Notes: generated by a model from the letters alone, not told the origin. A DNA stretch of 57,205 nt from Acetobacteraceae bacterium (GCA_030041375.1 JASHOA010000084.1:1-57205), one strand, 5' to 3'; positions 26,965 to 36,719 are shown, counted from the stretch's first letter. Program-made: numbers and translations.

Positions 26965-29900
26965 ATGACCCGCCCAATTCTGTCCGACTATCTTGATGAG
27001 ATCGCCCGCATCCACGCCACGCGGGCCGGCACCGGAGAGATCAGCTATTACGGAGCGCTCGCCGGCGCGCTGAACGCGGCCGGTGAAAAGCTGAAGCCGC
27101 GCGTGTTCTGCGTGCCCAACTTGCGCAACCGAGGCTCGGGCTTTCCCGACCTGGGGCTCTTCATCGCCGGGCGCGAACCCGCGCCGGAGGAATGGCCCGC
27201 GGGCCGCCTCCCGGAGCGCGGCGTCGTCGAGGTGGACGACATTCCGGCGGACCTTTCGGTCAAGACCGGGAGCGAACAGGTGCGGCGCTATCTCCGCGCG
27301 TACGGCATCGTGCTCGTGACGAACTATCGCGAGTTCGTCCTGCTTGGCCTCGACCCGCGCGGGCGGATCGAGCGACGGGAAGTGTTCGGCTTCCCCTGCA
27401 ACGACGCGGAAGCCTTCTTCTCCCTCGCCCGCGGCACACGTCGCCCCACTGGCCTTGCCGCGCGCTTCGCCGAATTCCTCGAACGCGTCCTGCTGCACCA
27501 GGCGCCGCTCGCCCGCCCGGAAGACGTCGCCTTCTTTCTCGCCTCTTACGCGCGGGACGCGCTCGCCCGGGTCGAAGAACAGGCCACCCTCCCTGCATTT
27601 GCCGAGCTGCGCGCAGCGTTGCAGGAGGCGCTCGGCCTGAAATTCGAAGGCCAGAAGGGCGAGCACCTCTTCCGCAGCACGCTCGTGCAGACGCTCTTCT
27701 ACGGTGTCTTCAGCGCCTGGGTCGAAGTGGCACGCGAGGGTGGGCAATTCGATTGGCACGCCGCCGGCTGGAGCCTCCACGTTCCCTTCGTGGACGCGCT
27801 GTTTCAGCGACTCGCCACACCCCAGTACCTGAAGCCGCTCGGCCTGGAAGAGCCGCTGACCTGTGCCGCCGCCGCACTCAACCGCGTCGACCGCGATGCG
27901 TTTTTCTCCCGTTTCCAGGAGACCGACGCCGTTCGTTACTTCTACGAGCCGTTTCTCGCTGCGTTCGACCCCGTGCTCCGGAAGGACCTCGGCGTCTGGT
28001 ACACGCCGCGTGAAATCGTCCGCTACATGGTCGAGCGCGTCGATCAGGTCCTGCGGAGCGAGCTTGGCGTCGCCGATGGCTTTGCCGACCCGAACGTCTG
28101 GGTCCTCGACCCTTGTTGCGGGACCGGCTCGTACATCGTCGAGGTACTCGACCGCATCGGCCGCACCCTCCGCACGAAAGGTGAGGACGCACTCTCCGCG
28201 GAGGATCTGAAGCTCGCTGCAACCACGCGCATCGCCGGCTTCGAGATCATGCCCGCACCTTATGTCATCGCGCACTGGCAAGTGGGGCACGCCCTCAGCG
28301 CCGCGAAGGTGCCTCTGCGGGACCAGGAGCGGGCAGCGATCTACCTCACCAACGCGCTGACCGGCTGGGCGCCGCAACAGGAAAACGACACGCCCGAATC
28401 CCCACAGCGAAGACTCAAACTCAGCTTCCCGCCGCTCGCGGACGAGCGCGAGGAGGCCGCGAAGGTCAAGCAGGTCCGCCCCATCCTCGTCGTGCTCGGC
28501 AATCCGCCCTACAACGCTTTCGCAGGCACCTCGCCCGCCGAGGAAGAAGGGCTCGTTGAACCATACAAGGAGGGGCTGCAGAAGAATTGGGGGATTCGCA
28601 AATTCAATCTCGACGACCTCTATGTCCGGTTTTTCCGCGTGGCGGAGAGGCGAATCGCCGAAGCAACCGGCCGCGGTGTCGTCTGCTTCATCAGCAACCA
28701 CTCGTGGCTGTCCTTCCCGTCCTTCGTTGTTATGCGGTACAGACTGCTGCGCGAATTCGACAGGATATGGATCAACAACCTCCACGGCGACCGCAAAATC
28801 AGCGAGCGCGGCCCAGACGGGCGAACGAGCGAGACCGTATTCGCGATTCGCGGATTTTCGCCAGGAATCCGACAAGGGACAGCGATCTCCCTGTTGGTGC
28901 GAACCGGCCGAGATTCGCACTCGTCGACGGTACTTTTTAGCGACCGCCCGGACGCCTCAAACGCCCAGGAAAGACGCTTACAGCTCCTCACGATGCTAGA
29001 GGCCGATGACCCCGACACGGCGTACGCACCGGCCGCGCCATCAGCCGCCAACCGATTCTCCCTTCGCCCTGGAAGCGTGACCGACGCTTACTCAACTTGG
29101 CCAAGCCTCGCGGAGATCCCGGCGGTTCCCCCGTTTAGCGGAGTCCTGGAAATGCGACGGGGAGCGCTCTTTTCTCTCGACCGCGCTGAGCTTGCTGCTC
29201 GGATCCGACAATACATGGACCCGGATGTCACATTTGCCGACGCGAAGGTTGCTGGCGTGGGCCCAGTCGAAGATATGGCCTGCTTCAACGCACGCGACGC
29301 CCGGGCTCGCGTGATTCGCGAGGAACTTTTCTCCGAGGGTGCCCTCCGCCGCGTCGCCCTTTACCCGTTCGAGATCCGATGGGCCTATCACACCAACGTC
29401 CATCCGGTTTGGAACCGGCCACGGCCCGAGCTCGTCGCACGCACGTTTCCCGGAAACGGCTTTATCGTCACGCGCTTTCGTTCACGCCGACCCGGCGAGG
29501 GGCACCCGGTCTTTTGGACACCGCTGCTCCCAGGCTATCACCTCCTTGATCCGAACGCCCACCCGATACCGGTATTCGCGGAGCCCGGCAAAGCTAATCT
29601 TTCCGATACCACTCGCGCCTGGCTCATTTCGCTCGGATTACCCGACGTTGACCGCAACCCGAATCTCGCCGCCGCCCCTTGGTTCCACACACTCGCCATC
29701 GCCTACTCGCCGGCGTGGCTCGCCGAGAATGGGGACGAAATTCGCCAGGACTGGCCGCGCGTGCCGCTGCCGGACAACGCCGAACTGCTCCGATCCTCTG
29801 CATCCCTGGGCGCCCGCGTCGCTTCATTGCTCGACCCCGACACGCCCGTGCCCGGTGTCACAGCCGGAACGATTGAGGCAGCGCTGGCATGCATCGCCGT

Positions 29901-30420
29901 CCCGGCAACGCGCGGCGGAGGCACAATGAGCGAGGCCCAGCGCTTCCTCTCCGCGGGCTGGGGACACGCCGGAAAGGGCGGCGCAGTAATGCCCGGCCAC
30001 GGCCGAATCATGAAAAGGAACTACACCGAAACCGAGGCCGCCGCCGCGGCTGAAGCGGCACTGCTCGGCGCGCAAACCACCGACATATTCCTCAACGCCG
30101 AAGCGTACTGGCGCAATATTCCCGGAGCCATATGGAACTTCACCATCGGCGGCTACCAGGTTCTGAAAAAATGGCTTTCGTATCGTGAGAGAGACCTTCT
30201 CGGCCGCGCCCTCACGCCCGGAGAGGTGCGCTATTTCCGCGACGTCGCCCGCCGCCTTGCCGCGCTTCGCCTGATGGCCCCCGCCCTCGACGCGAACTAC
30301 CGCGCCTGCGCCGCCGCGCACCGGCCGCTGGATGCCGAAACCCGAAGCGTGAGCCCGCCCAAACCCCACCGCACGGCCCAACCCGCGCAACCCCGCCCAG
30401 CCGCCCGCAGCAAGAAATAG
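26965..30420 (+). CDS. Type ISP-like restriction-modification protein without a helicase domain
   Basis: An 1151-residue protein. N-terminus: a PD-(D/E)xK-like nuclease segment (FPDLGLF about 60, then VVEVDDI about 87). Middle: an N6-adenine methyltransferase with SAM motif LDPCCGTGSY (about 380) and catalytic NPPY (about 511). The last 500 residues form the target-recognition region. Family members such as LlaGI also carry an SF2 helicase and are about 1500 residues; none is seen here. The expected ExK of the nuclease reads E-V-D, so cleavage is doubtful. The gene stands alone. The recognition part (about 28700-29500) is less GC-biased than its neighbours, as is usual for fast-evolving or transferred specificity modules. 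Confidence 0.87.
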   Translation: MTRPILSDYLDEIARIHATRAGTGEISYYGALAGALNAAGEKLKPRVFCVPNLRNRGSGFPDLGLFIAGREPAPEEWPAGRLPERGVVEVDDIPADLSVKTGSEQVRRYLRAYGIVLVTNYREFVLLGLDPRGRIERREVFGFPCNDAEAFFSLARGTRRPTGLAARFAEFLERVLLHQAPLARPEDVAFFLASYARDALARVEEQATLPAFAELRAALQEALGLKFEGQKGEHLFRSTLVQTLFYGVFSAWVEVAREGGQFDWHAAGWSLHVPFVDALFQRLATPQYLKPLGLEEPLTCAAAALNRVDRDAFFSRFQETDAVRYFYEPFLAAFDPVLRKDLGVWYTPREIVRYMVERVDQVLRSELGVADGFADPNVWVLDPCCGTGSYIVEVLDRIGRTLRTKGEDALSAEDLKLAATTRIAGFEIMPAPYVIAHWQVGHALSAAKVPLRDQERAAIYLTNALTGWAPQQENDTPESPQRRLKLSFPPLADEREEAAKVKQVRPILVVLGNPPYNAFAGTSPAEEEGLVEPYKEGLQKNWGIRKFNLDDLYVRFFRVAERRIAEATGRGVVCFISNHSWLSFPSFVVMRYRLLREFDRIWINNLHGDRKISERGPDGRTSETVFAIRGFSPGIRQGTAISLLVRTGRDSHSSTVLFSDRPDASNAQERRLQLLTMLEADDPDTAYAPAAPSAANRFSLRPGSVTDAYSTWPSLAEIPAVPPFSGVLEMRRGALFSLDRAELAARIRQYMDPDVTFADAKVAGVGPVEDMACFNARDARARVIREELFSEGALRRVALYPFEIRWAYHTNVHPVWNRPRPELVARTFPGNGFIVTRFRSRRPGEGHPVFWTPLLPGYHLLDPNAHPIPVFAEPGKANLSDTTRAWLISLGLPDVDRNPNLAAAPWFHTLAIAYSPAWLAENGDEIRQDWPRVPLPDNAELLRSSASLGARVASLLDPDTPVPGVTAGTIEAALACIAVPATRGGGTMSEAQRFLSAGWGHAGKGGAVMPGHGRIMKRNYTETEAAAAAEAALLGAQTTDIFLNAEAYWRNIPGAIWNFTIGGYQVLKKWLSYRERDLLGRALTPGEVRYFRDVARRLAALRLMAPALDANYRACAAAHRPLDAETRSVSPPKPHRTAQPAQPRPAARSKK

Positions 30421-30430
30421 CGCCGCGCGA

Positions 30431-30452
30431 CCGGCGGAAAACTCACCGCCGG
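30431..30452. terminator. Hairpin at convergent gene ends
   Basis: CCGGCGG and CCGCCGG form a 7-bp stem with an 8-base loop across the end of the minus-strand HAD gene and just after the restriction-methylase stop. It could terminate either transcript; there is no U-tract. Confidence 0.4.
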
Positions 30453-31117
30453 CTGCCGACCTCATCGATATGAATCAGGAGATCCGCCGGGTCTTCGTAA
30501 ACACGGATCGCCCCGGCCCGCCAAAGCTCGTCGGATCCGTAGCCGCCGCTCAGAAGCCCGACCCCGAGCGCACGCGCCCGGATCGCCGCCAGCATGTCCC
30601 AGATCGAATCGCCGACCACGATGCTCCGTTCGATCGGCGCCCCCAGCCGTTCCGCAGCCGCGATGAAAAGATCGGGATCGGGCTTGGCATGTTTCACCTG
30701 GTCCCGCGTCACCACCACCGCCTTTTCCGGATCCACGCCGAGCGCGGCGAGATTGACGGACGCCGTCTCCATCCGCCCGCTGGTCGCAATCGCCCACGCA
30801 ATGCCGGCCTCCAAAAGGTAAGCCAGAAGCTCCCGCGCCCCCGGCAGCGGCCGGACCGTGCTCCCGTAACGCACATAGGCTTCGGCATGCCCGCGGCGCA
30901 ATCGATCCGCGCGCTCGGCGCTCACCTGAAGGCCGGTCTCGCGCAGCAACTGATTCATGAACAGCCCGCCGCTCATCCCGATCCGGCGATGAATGCGCCA
31001 GACCGAAAGCTCGATCCCCTCCGCATCGAGCGATTCCTTCCACGCCAGGACATGCTGATAGACGCTGTCCACGAGCGTGCCGTCGAGATCGAACAGCCAG
31101 CTATGTTCGATGCGCAT
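30443..31117 (-). CDS. HAD-family hydrolase (phosphoglycolate-phosphatase-like)
   Basis: A 224-residue HAD hydrolase of subfamily IA. Motif I is DLDGTLVDS (nucleophile Asp at about 10, acid Asp two later), motif II ATSGR, motif III lysine in KHAKPDPDLF and motif IV VVGDSIWDM. A four-helix cap lies between motifs I and II. It would dephosphorylate a small phosphometabolite; substrate unknown. It is on the same strand as the sulfur-relay cluster but separated from it by the tRNA gene. Confidence 0.9.
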   Translation of the reverse strand: MRIEHSWLFDLDGTLVDSVYQHVLAWKESLDAEGIELSVWRIHRRIGMSGGLFMNQLLRETGLQVSAERADRLRRGHAEAYVRYGSTVRPLPGARELLAYLLEAGIAWAIATSGRMETASVNLAALGVDPEKAVVVTRDQVKHAKPDPDLFIAAAERLGAPIERSIVVGDSIWDMLAAIRARALGVGLLSGGYGSDELWRAGAIRVYEDPADLLIHIDEVGSRR

Positions 31118-31164
31118 CGCGAGACTCCCCGATCATGCCGCCGGCCGCCAGAGTGTCTTTCGGA

Positions 31165-31239
31165 TGGTAGCGGCGGAGGGATTTGAACCCCCGACCAAGG
31201 GATTATGATTCCCCTGCTCTACCGCTGAGCTACGCCGCC
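31165..31239 (-). tRNA. tRNA-Met (CAU), elongator type
   Basis: Read on the minus strand: 7-bp acceptor stem beginning GGCGGCG, D-arm GCTCAGCGGTAGAGC, anticodon stem-loop with loop ATCATAA (anticodon CAU), T-arm with GTTCAAATC, and an encoded CCA end (31165-31167). The overall pattern is that of alphaproteobacterial elongator tRNA-Met; the initiator would carry three G-C pairs in the anticodon stem. The first acceptor pair is G-U. Its 5' 21 nt are also the last codons of mnmA. Confidence 0.95.
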
Positions 31240-32352
31240 ATATGCGGTTTCCGTTCCCTGACCGGCCATCATCTCGCCCGCGGACGGAGCCAAGTCAATC
31301 GCGCGGCGGATGAAGCCCCCGCCCAGCACCCGGCTTCCGTCATAGAACACGGCCGCCTGCCCGGGCGCAGGCAACGCCGGAAAATCGAGCAGAAGCTCGG
31401 CCCGATCGGGAACGATCACCGCCGGCTGCGGCGCCTCCCGGGCGCGCAGCTTCACGGTCGCACGCACGGGCTCGCGCGGCGCACGCACGAGCCAGTTGAT
31501 CTCCCCAAGCGCCACCCGCCGCGTCCCGCTGCCACGCGGCCCGACGATGACACGCCGCCTCTCCGCATCGAGCGCCACCACCACCTGCCGCTCGCCACCA
31601 TCGAAGGCCGCCCGGCCAAGGCGCCGCCCCTGGCCAACCGTGTAGCGCGCGAGCCCCCGATGGCCCTCCAGCACCCGCCCGTCCCGGGAGACGATCTCCC
31701 CTCCCGCCAGCGCCTCCGGCCGGAGCCGCCCCGCCACCTCGGCATGGTTCCCGTCCGGAGCGAAGCAGAGATCCTGGCTGTCCGGCTTCTCGGCCACCTT
31801 GAGCCCAAGCCGCGCCGCCACCGCCCGCACCGTGGCCTTGTCAGGGAACTCGCCGAGCGGAAACCGAGCCATCGCAAGCTGCTCGCGCGTCAGCGCAAAC
31901 AGGAACCAGCTCTGGTCGCGCACCAGGTCGCGCGCCCGATGCAGTTCCGGCCCCCCCGCCCCCTCGACGCGCCGCACATAGTGGCCCGTCGCCAGCGCCT
32001 CCGCCCCGAGGTCCCGCGCCAGCGCCGAAAGATCGGCGAACTTCACCGTCTGATTGCAGCGCACGCACGGCACCGGCGTTTCGCCGCGCGCGTAGCTCGC
32101 GGCAAAATCCTCCAGCACGGCCGTGCGAAATCGCGCCTCCGCGTCGATCACGTAATGCGGGATGCCGAGCTGATCGGCGACGCGCCGCGCATCGTGGATG
32201 TCTTCCCCGGCGCAGCACGCCCCGCGATGCCGCCGCGGCCCGCTTTCGTAAAGCTGCAGCGTGACGCCGATCACCTCGTGCCCGGCCTCCGCCAGCAGCC
32301 CGGCGGTCACGGCGCTGTCCACCCCGCCGGACATCGCAACCAGAATGCGCAC
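31219..32352 (-). CDS. mnmA: tRNA-specific 2-thiouridylase
   Basis: A 377-residue enzyme that puts sulfur on C2 of the wobble uridine of tRNA-Lys, Glu and Gln. The PP-loop is SGGVDS (8-13). The catalytic cysteines are C99 (PCVRCNQTVKF) and C196 (DSQDLCF), which form the persulfide/disulfide pair. It starts at GTG 32352, 2 bp after the ferredoxin stop. Its final codons and TAG stop lie within the D-arm of the tRNA-Met gene on the same strand. The operon upstream supplies cysteine and cysteine desulfurases, the sulfur source for this reaction. Confidence 0.95.
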   Translation of the reverse strand: MRILVAMSGGVDSAVTAGLLAEAGHEVIGVTLQLYESGPRRHRGACCAGEDIHDARRVADQLGIPHYVIDAEARFRTAVLEDFAASYARGETPVPCVRCNQTVKFADLSALARDLGAEALATGHYVRRVEGAGGPELHRARDLVRDQSWFLFALTREQLAMARFPLGEFPDKATVRAVAARLGLKVAEKPDSQDLCFAPDGNHAEVAGRLRPEALAGGEIVSRDGRVLEGHRGLARYTVGQGRRLGRAAFDGGERQVVVALDAERRRVIVGPRGSGTRRVALGEINWLVRAPREPVRATVKLRAREAPQPAVIVPDRAELLLDFPALPAPGQAAVFYDGSRVLGGGFIRRAIDLAPSAGEMMAGQGTETAYGGVAQR

Positions 32353-32354
32353 GG

Positions 32355-32690
32355 CTACTTCGCGTTCAGCATGTTCCGGCTGCCCGTCGGCAGCTTGACG
32401 ACCAGCCCGTCCAGCGCCTCCGTCATCACGATCTGGCAGCCAAGCCGCGAGGTCTCGCTCAGCCCGAACGCGAGATCGAGCATGTCCTCCTCGTCCTCGG
32501 TCGGCACTTCGAGCTTTTCGAACCAGCCGCGATCGACGATCACGTGGCACGTCGAGCAGGCCAGCGAGCCCTCGCAGGCGCCCTCGATATCGACGCCGTG
32601 CCGATGCGCGATCTCGAGCACCGAAAGCCCGAGCGGGGCCTCGACCTCGCGGCGCGTGCCATCGCGCTCGATGAAGGTCATGTGCGGCAT
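32355..32690 (-). CDS. fdx: 2Fe-2S ferredoxin (ISC/adrenodoxin type)
   Basis: A 111-residue vertebrate-type ferredoxin. Cluster ligands are in [14 protein letters not shown] (C-x5-C-x2-C) with the fourth in LGCQIV. Such ferredoxins give electrons to cysteine desulfurase/scaffold reactions in Fe-S assembly. ATG 32690 follows GAGGATT. It lies between a cysteine desulfurase gene (11 bp upstream) and mnmA (2 bp downstream), but no scaffold (IscU), chaperone (HscA/B) or A-type carrier is present. Confidence 0.92.
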   Translation of the reverse strand: MPHMTFIERDGTRREVEAPLGLSVLEIAHRHGVDIEGACEGSLACSTCHVIVDRGWFEKLEVPTEDEEDMLDLAFGLSETSRLGCQIVMTEALDGLVVKLPTGSRNMLNAK

Positions 32691-32701
32691 TCGGACAATC
32701 C

Positions 32702-33868
32702 TCACGCCGCCCGGGCGGCCTCGTGCGCTGCCGTCAGCGCGGCAACGGCGAAATCGATGTCGGCAGCCGAGGTAAAACGTCCGATCCCGATCCGCAAGGT
32801 ACACGCCGCCGCATCTTCGCCGAGCCCCATCGCGCGCAGCACATAGGAGGGTTCGATCGAGGCCGCCGAACAGGCCGAGCCCGTCGAGACGCAGAGATCC
32901 GGCGCCGCCGCCATCAATTCCGTCGCCCCGGCCCCCGGGAAGGTGAGGTTGAGATTGCCGCCGATCCGCGCCCGCTCCGAGCCGTTGAGCATGATGCCGG
33001 GAATGGCACCCCTGAGCCGTTCCAGAAGCGCGTCGCGGAAACCCGCGATGCGCGGCCGCTCATCCTCCGCTTCCGCAACCGCCAGCCGCGCCGCCTCGCC
33101 GAAGCCCACGATCAAAGGCGCCGGCAGCGTCCCGGATCTCAGCCCGCGCTCCTGCCCGCCGCCCGACAGAAGCGGCGCCAGCCGCACCCGCGGGCGGCGC
33201 CGCACATAAAGCGCGCCCACTCCCTTCGGCCCGTAAACCTTGTGCCCGCTCAGCGACATCAGATCGACATCCCAGGCCCTGGCATCGATCGCGATTTTCC
33301 CCGCCGCCTGCGCCGCGTCCGAGTGGAAAAGCGCACCCTTCCCGCGCGCCAGCCTGGCCAGCGCGGCAATGTCCTGGATCACCCCGGTTTCGTTGTTGAC
33401 CGCCATCACGCTGACCAGGAGCGTGGGTTCCTCCAGCGCTTTTTCGAGCACCGCCGGATCGATGAGCCCGTCCGCCCCCACCGGCAGGATCACCGGCTCG
33501 AACCCTTCCCCGGCCAGGTCCTTGACCGATTCGAGAACGCACTTGTGCTCGGTCGCAACCGTCACGATGCGATTCCGCGCCTCACCCGTCGCGCGCGCGA
33601 ATCGCGCCGCCCCCTTGATCGCGAGGTTGTTGCTCTCGGTCGCCCCGGACGTGAACACGATCTCGGAGGCGGTCGCGTTGATCAGCCGCGCGATTCGTTC
33701 GCGCGCCTCGTTCACCGCTGCCTCCGCCGCCCGCCCGAGCACATGCTCAATGCTCGCCGGATTGCCGAATTTTTCCGAGAACCACGGCAGCATCGCCGCC
33801 ACGACCCGCGGGTCGCACGGCGTCGTCGCCTGGTTGTCGAGATAGACGGGCCGATTGGGGCGTACCAT
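32702..33868 (-). CDS. Cysteine desulfurase (IscS/NifS family)
   Basis: A 388-residue PLP enzyme releasing sulfur from cysteine as a persulfide. It has PLP lysine K210 ([12 protein letters not shown]), the ring-stacking and phosphate regions ([14 protein letters not shown]) and catalytic C333 in [10 protein letters not shown] on the mobile loop, the group I (IscS-like) pattern. ATG 33868 matches family starts ([10 protein letters not shown]), but an in-frame start at 33937 cannot be excluded. It is the third gene of the sulfur cluster and immediately follows a second desulfurase gene. Confidence 0.95.
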   Translation of the reverse strand: MVRPNRPVYLDNQATTPCDPRVVAAMLPWFSEKFGNPASIEHVLGRAAEAAVNEARERIARLINATASEIVFTSGATESNNLAIKGAARFARATGEARNRIVTVATEHKCVLESVKDLAGEGFEPVILPVGADGLIDPAVLEKALEEPTLLVSVMAVNNETGVIQDIAALARLARGKGALFHSDAAQAAGKIAIDARAWDVDLMSLSGHKVYGPKGVGALYVRRRPRVRLAPLLSGGGQERGLRSGTLPAPLIVGFGEAARLAVAEAEDERPRIAGFRDALLERLRGAIPGIMLNGSERARIGGNLNLTFPGAGATELMAAAPDLCVSTGSACSAASIEPSYVLRAMGLGEDAAACTLRIGIGRFTSAADIDFAVAALTAAHEAARAA

Positions 33869-33884
33869 GCCGGCGAATGTGGGG

Positions 33885-34970
33885 TCAGGCCGCGGGGCGG
33901 AGAAGGCGCCGCGCCATGCTCTGGTATGCGCTTGCAAAATGCTCGATATCGGCGCCCGTCGCGGTCCACGGCAAGGACACGCGGATGGCCTCCCCGGCCA
34001 ACTTGCCGAGCCCCATCGCCCTCAGCACGTGGCTTTCCGAAACCTTGCCCGAACTGCACGCCGCCCCCGCGGAAACCGCGACCCCGGCCAGATCCAGCGC
34101 CATCACCTGGGTTTCCGCCTTGATCCCCGGAAGCGCGAGCGAAGTGGTGTTCGCAAGCCGCGGCGCCCCGCCCCCGCAGACGATGGCGTCCGCGCCCACC
34201 GCCGCCCGCTCCGCCTGATCGCGCAGGCGGCCAAGCGCGGGCGCTCCCTCCTCCTCCGCCGCCGCCGCGAACCCGGCGATGACCGCAACCGGAGGCGTGC
34301 CCCCGCGTCGCCCCCGCTCCTGCCCCCCGCCTTCGATCAGCGGGCGGAAATGGCCCGCCGCCCCGGGCGCGATGAGAAGCGCACCGGCCCCCGCCGGGCC
34401 GCCGAGCTTGTGCGACGAGATCGAAAGCGACGTCGCGCCGAGCCCGGCGAAATCGATCGCGATTCGCCCCGCCGCCGCCACCGCATCGACATGCAGAAAA
34501 GCGCCGAAACGGCGGCCGATCGCCGCCGCCTCCTCGATCGGGTGCAGCACGCCGGTTTCGTTATTGGCCAGCATCAGGGCAACCAGCGCCGGCGGGCCTT
34601 CCCCGAGCAGGCGCGCGAGGCAGTCGAGATCGGCGATGCCGTTCCGATCGACGGGCAGCCTCGTTGCCTCGGGCGCGGCGGCGCGGACGGCGTCATGCTC
34701 GGTCGCGCCGATGATGATGCGCCGGCCCGCGCCGAAGGCATGCAGTGCCAGCGCATCCGCCTCCGTGCCCCCGGAAACGAAGATCAGCTCGGCCGGCCGC
34801 CCCCCGAAGCGGGCTGCAATCCGCTCCCGCGCGCCCTCCAGGATTCGCCGCGCCGCCCGCCCCGCCGCATGCACCGAGGCCGGGTTGCCCGTTTCTTCGA
34901 GGGCGGCGGCAACGGCCGCCCGGGCCGCCGGCCTGAGCGGCTCGGCAGCGTTGGCGTCGAGATAGGTCAC
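33885..34970 (-). CDS. Cysteine desulfurase family protein (second, shorter)
   Basis: A 361-residue NifS/IscS-like enzyme. PLP lysine is K188 ([12 protein letters not shown]) and the catalytic C305 lies in [11 protein letters not shown]. It opens directly at YLDANAAEP, so it is shorter at the N-terminus than its neighbour, and its sequence is clearly diverged from it (ancient duplication, not a recent one). The GTG start overlaps the cysE stop in a GTGA junction. Two desulfurases in tandem are found near suf or isc genes in alphaproteobacteria; which accepts which partner cannot be read here. Confidence 0.93.
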   Translation of the reverse strand: MTYLDANAAEPLRPAARAAVAAALEETGNPASVHAAGRAARRILEGARERIAARFGGRPAELIFVSGGTEADALALHAFGAGRRIIIGATEHDAVRAAAPEATRLPVDRNGIADLDCLARLLGEGPPALVALMLANNETGVLHPIEEAAAIGRRFGAFLHVDAVAAAGRIAIDFAGLGATSLSISSHKLGGPAGAGALLIAPGAAGHFRPLIEGGGQERGRRGGTPPVAVIAGFAAAAEEEGAPALGRLRDQAERAAVGADAIVCGGGAPRLANTTSLALPGIKAETQVMALDLAGVAVSAGAACSSGKVSESHVLRAMGLGKLAGEAIRVSLPWTATGADIEHFASAYQSMARRLLRPAA

Positions 34971-35662
34971 TCGCCGGCAGCGGGCTCGCGCCGGGGCGCC
35001 GGGCGGGCCGCCGCCAGCCGCGCGAGCTTCGCCTCGACCTCTTCCAGCTCGCCCCTGAGCGACTCGATCTCGCACAAAAGCGGGTCGGTCTCGCCGTCGC
35101 AGGGCGTGCCGTAGGCCGCACCCCGCACGGCATCGCGCGCCTCGGCCCGCTCCTCGACCGGGTGGGCGGGCACGCCCACCACCGTCGTCCCGGCCGGCAC
35201 CGCCTGCACCACCACCGCATTGGCGCCCACCCTGCTATCGTCGCCCAGCGTGATCGGCCCCAGCACCTTGGCCCCGGCGCCGAGAATGACCCGGTTGCCG
35301 ATCGTCGGGTGCCGCTTGCCCTTCGCCATCGAGGTCCCGCCCAATGTCACCTGGTGGTAGAGGTGGCAGTCATCCCCGATCTCCGCCGTCTCCCCGATCA
35401 CGACCCCCATCCCGTGGTCGATCACCAGCCTCCGCCCCAGCCGTGCGCCCGGATGAATCTCAATCCCGGTCAGGAATCGTCCGACATGGGAAATGAACCG
35501 GCCGGCCAGGAACAGCCGCCGCCGCCACAGCCAGTGCGCCCCCCGGTGCAGCAGGACGGCGTGCAACCCTGGGTAGCAGAGCAGGACTTCGAGGCTCGAT
35601 CGCGCGGCCGGATCGCGCTCCCGATAGGCGCCGATGCTCTCACGCAGAAACATGAAGGCCAT
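34967..35662 (-). CDS. cysE: Serine O-acetyltransferase
   Basis: A 231-residue left-handed beta-helix acetyltransferase that makes O-acetylserine, the cysteine precursor. Hexapeptide repeats run through the centre, with the catalytic H-D region [16 protein letters not shown] and HQVTLGGTS. The N-terminal helical domain is short, as in the EpsC/cytosolic type. The last 45 residues, rich in Glu and Ala, form an extra coiled-coil-like tail. It is the first gene of the operon to desulfurase, desulfurase, ferredoxin, mnmA and tRNA-Met. Confidence 0.95.
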   Translation of the reverse strand: MAFMFLRESIGAYRERDPAARSSLEVLLCYPGLHAVLLHRGAHWLWRRRLFLAGRFISHVGRFLTGIEIHPGARLGRRLVIDHGMGVVIGETAEIGDDCHLYHQVTLGGTSMAKGKRHPTIGNRVILGAGAKVLGPITLGDDSRVGANAVVVQAVPAGTTVVGVPAHPVEERAEARDAVRGAAYGTPCDGETDPLLCEIESLRGELEEVEAKLARLAAARPAPRREPAAGE

Positions 35663-36023
35663 GCGACAATTCCATTATGAAGGGCTCATGCCTTCACCGT
35701 ATAGTGAGCAAGCCCCGGATTTCCAGCCCGGTCCGGGGCGCGCGCGGACCGGCGGGTGCAACGGAGGCAGGCGGACAGAAACCGAGCCAGGCGGCGCTGA
35801 GGCGCTCCCGTCCCAAAAGCCCAGACCCCCGGTCAAAGAAAGCAAGAATTCATCTGTTCGGGGAGGTGCCTGAGACGAGGCCGGTTCCTATCTTTGGCCT
35901 GCATCCGGCGGACCGTTTTGCCGGAATTGACAGTGCGCGAGCGAGGTCGGGGCCGGTCTTGGTCGGGGATGTTCGCCGGGCCGTCGTGGTCTGGCCAACA
36001 ATGGAAATGGAAATCGGAATGCC
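35663..36023. other. 361-bp intergenic region between divergent genes
   Basis: It must hold the promoters for the minus-strand cysE operon and the plus-strand hydrolase gene. I found no Rrf2/IscR gene, T-box or SAM riboswitch pattern. An imperfect hairpin, CCCCGGA / TCCGGGG with a 12-base loop, lies at 35714-35739. The stretch 35690-35705 contains TATAGTGAGC, the most AT-rich part near cysE. Short open frames here have no family resemblance. Confidence 0.5.
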
Positions 36024-36689
36024 ATGCCAGAGGTGATGTTCGCCGGCCCGGATGGTCGGCTGGAAGGTCGGTATCATCATTCCCGCGATCGCGGCGCGCC
36101 GCTTGCACTCGTGTTGCATCCGCATCCGCTGCACGGCGGCACGATGAACAACCGGATCGCCTTCACGCTCTATCAGACTTTCCAGAAGCTCGGCTTCTCG
36201 GTGATGCGCTTCAACTTCCGGGGCGTCGGCCGAAGCCAGGGCCGCTATGACGGCGGGGTCGGCGAAATCAGCGACGCCGCGGCCGCGCTCGACTGGATGC
36301 AGATGGTCAACCCGAACGCCGGCGGGCTCTGGATCGCCGGCTATTCGTTCGGTGCCTTCGTCGGCATGCAGCTTCTGATGCGCCGGCCGGAAATCTCCGG
36401 CTGGATCAGCATCGCCCCGCCGGCGAACCACTACGATTTCGGCTTTCTCGCGCCCTGCCCGGGCGGCGGGCTGATGCTGCACGGCGATGCAGACGAGCTG
36501 GTGCCCGAGCCGGCGGTCGCCAAGCTGGTCGAAAAGCTCAACCTGCAGAAGGGTGTCCGGGTGGATTACCGGATCCTGCGCGGGGCCGACCATGTCTTCG
36601 CCGACCACGCAGCGGAAATCGGTGCCGCAGTCGAGGACTACGTGACGAAAGTGCTGGCACCGAGCCGCATGGCGCTGGCCGCCGACTGA
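36024..36689 (+). CDS. Alpha/beta hydrolase (dienelactone-hydrolase-like)
   Basis: A 221-residue alpha/beta hydrolase. The nucleophile elbow is GYSFGAF, the early HPHPLHGGTMNNR holds the oxyanion-hole segment of the DUF1749/YghX-like small hydrolases, the acid Asp is in LHGDADELVP and the His in GADHVFADH. Length and motifs fit cytosolic esterases acting on small or lipid substrates. It precedes the acyltransferase by 30 bp and is probably cotranscribed with it. Substrate unknown. Confidence 0.85.
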   Translation: MPEVMFAGPDGRLEGRYHHSRDRGAPLALVLHPHPLHGGTMNNRIAFTLYQTFQKLGFSVMRFNFRGVGRSQGRYDGGVGEISDAAAALDWMQMVNPNAGGLWIAGYSFGAFVGMQLLMRRPEISGWISIAPPANHYDFGFLAPCPGGGLMLHGDADELVPEPAVAKLVEKLNLQKGVRVDYRILRGADHVFADHAAEIGAAVEDYVTKVLAPSRMALAAD

Positions 36690-36719
36690 GGCGGGCGGCG
36701 GGCGCGCGATCCGGGCCCG

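Noticed and set aside
31165-31239. Initiator tRNA-fMet or tRNA-Ile2
   Set aside because: The anticodon stem lacks the three G-C pairs of an initiator, and the acceptor and T-arm sequences match elongator Met rather than Ile2.
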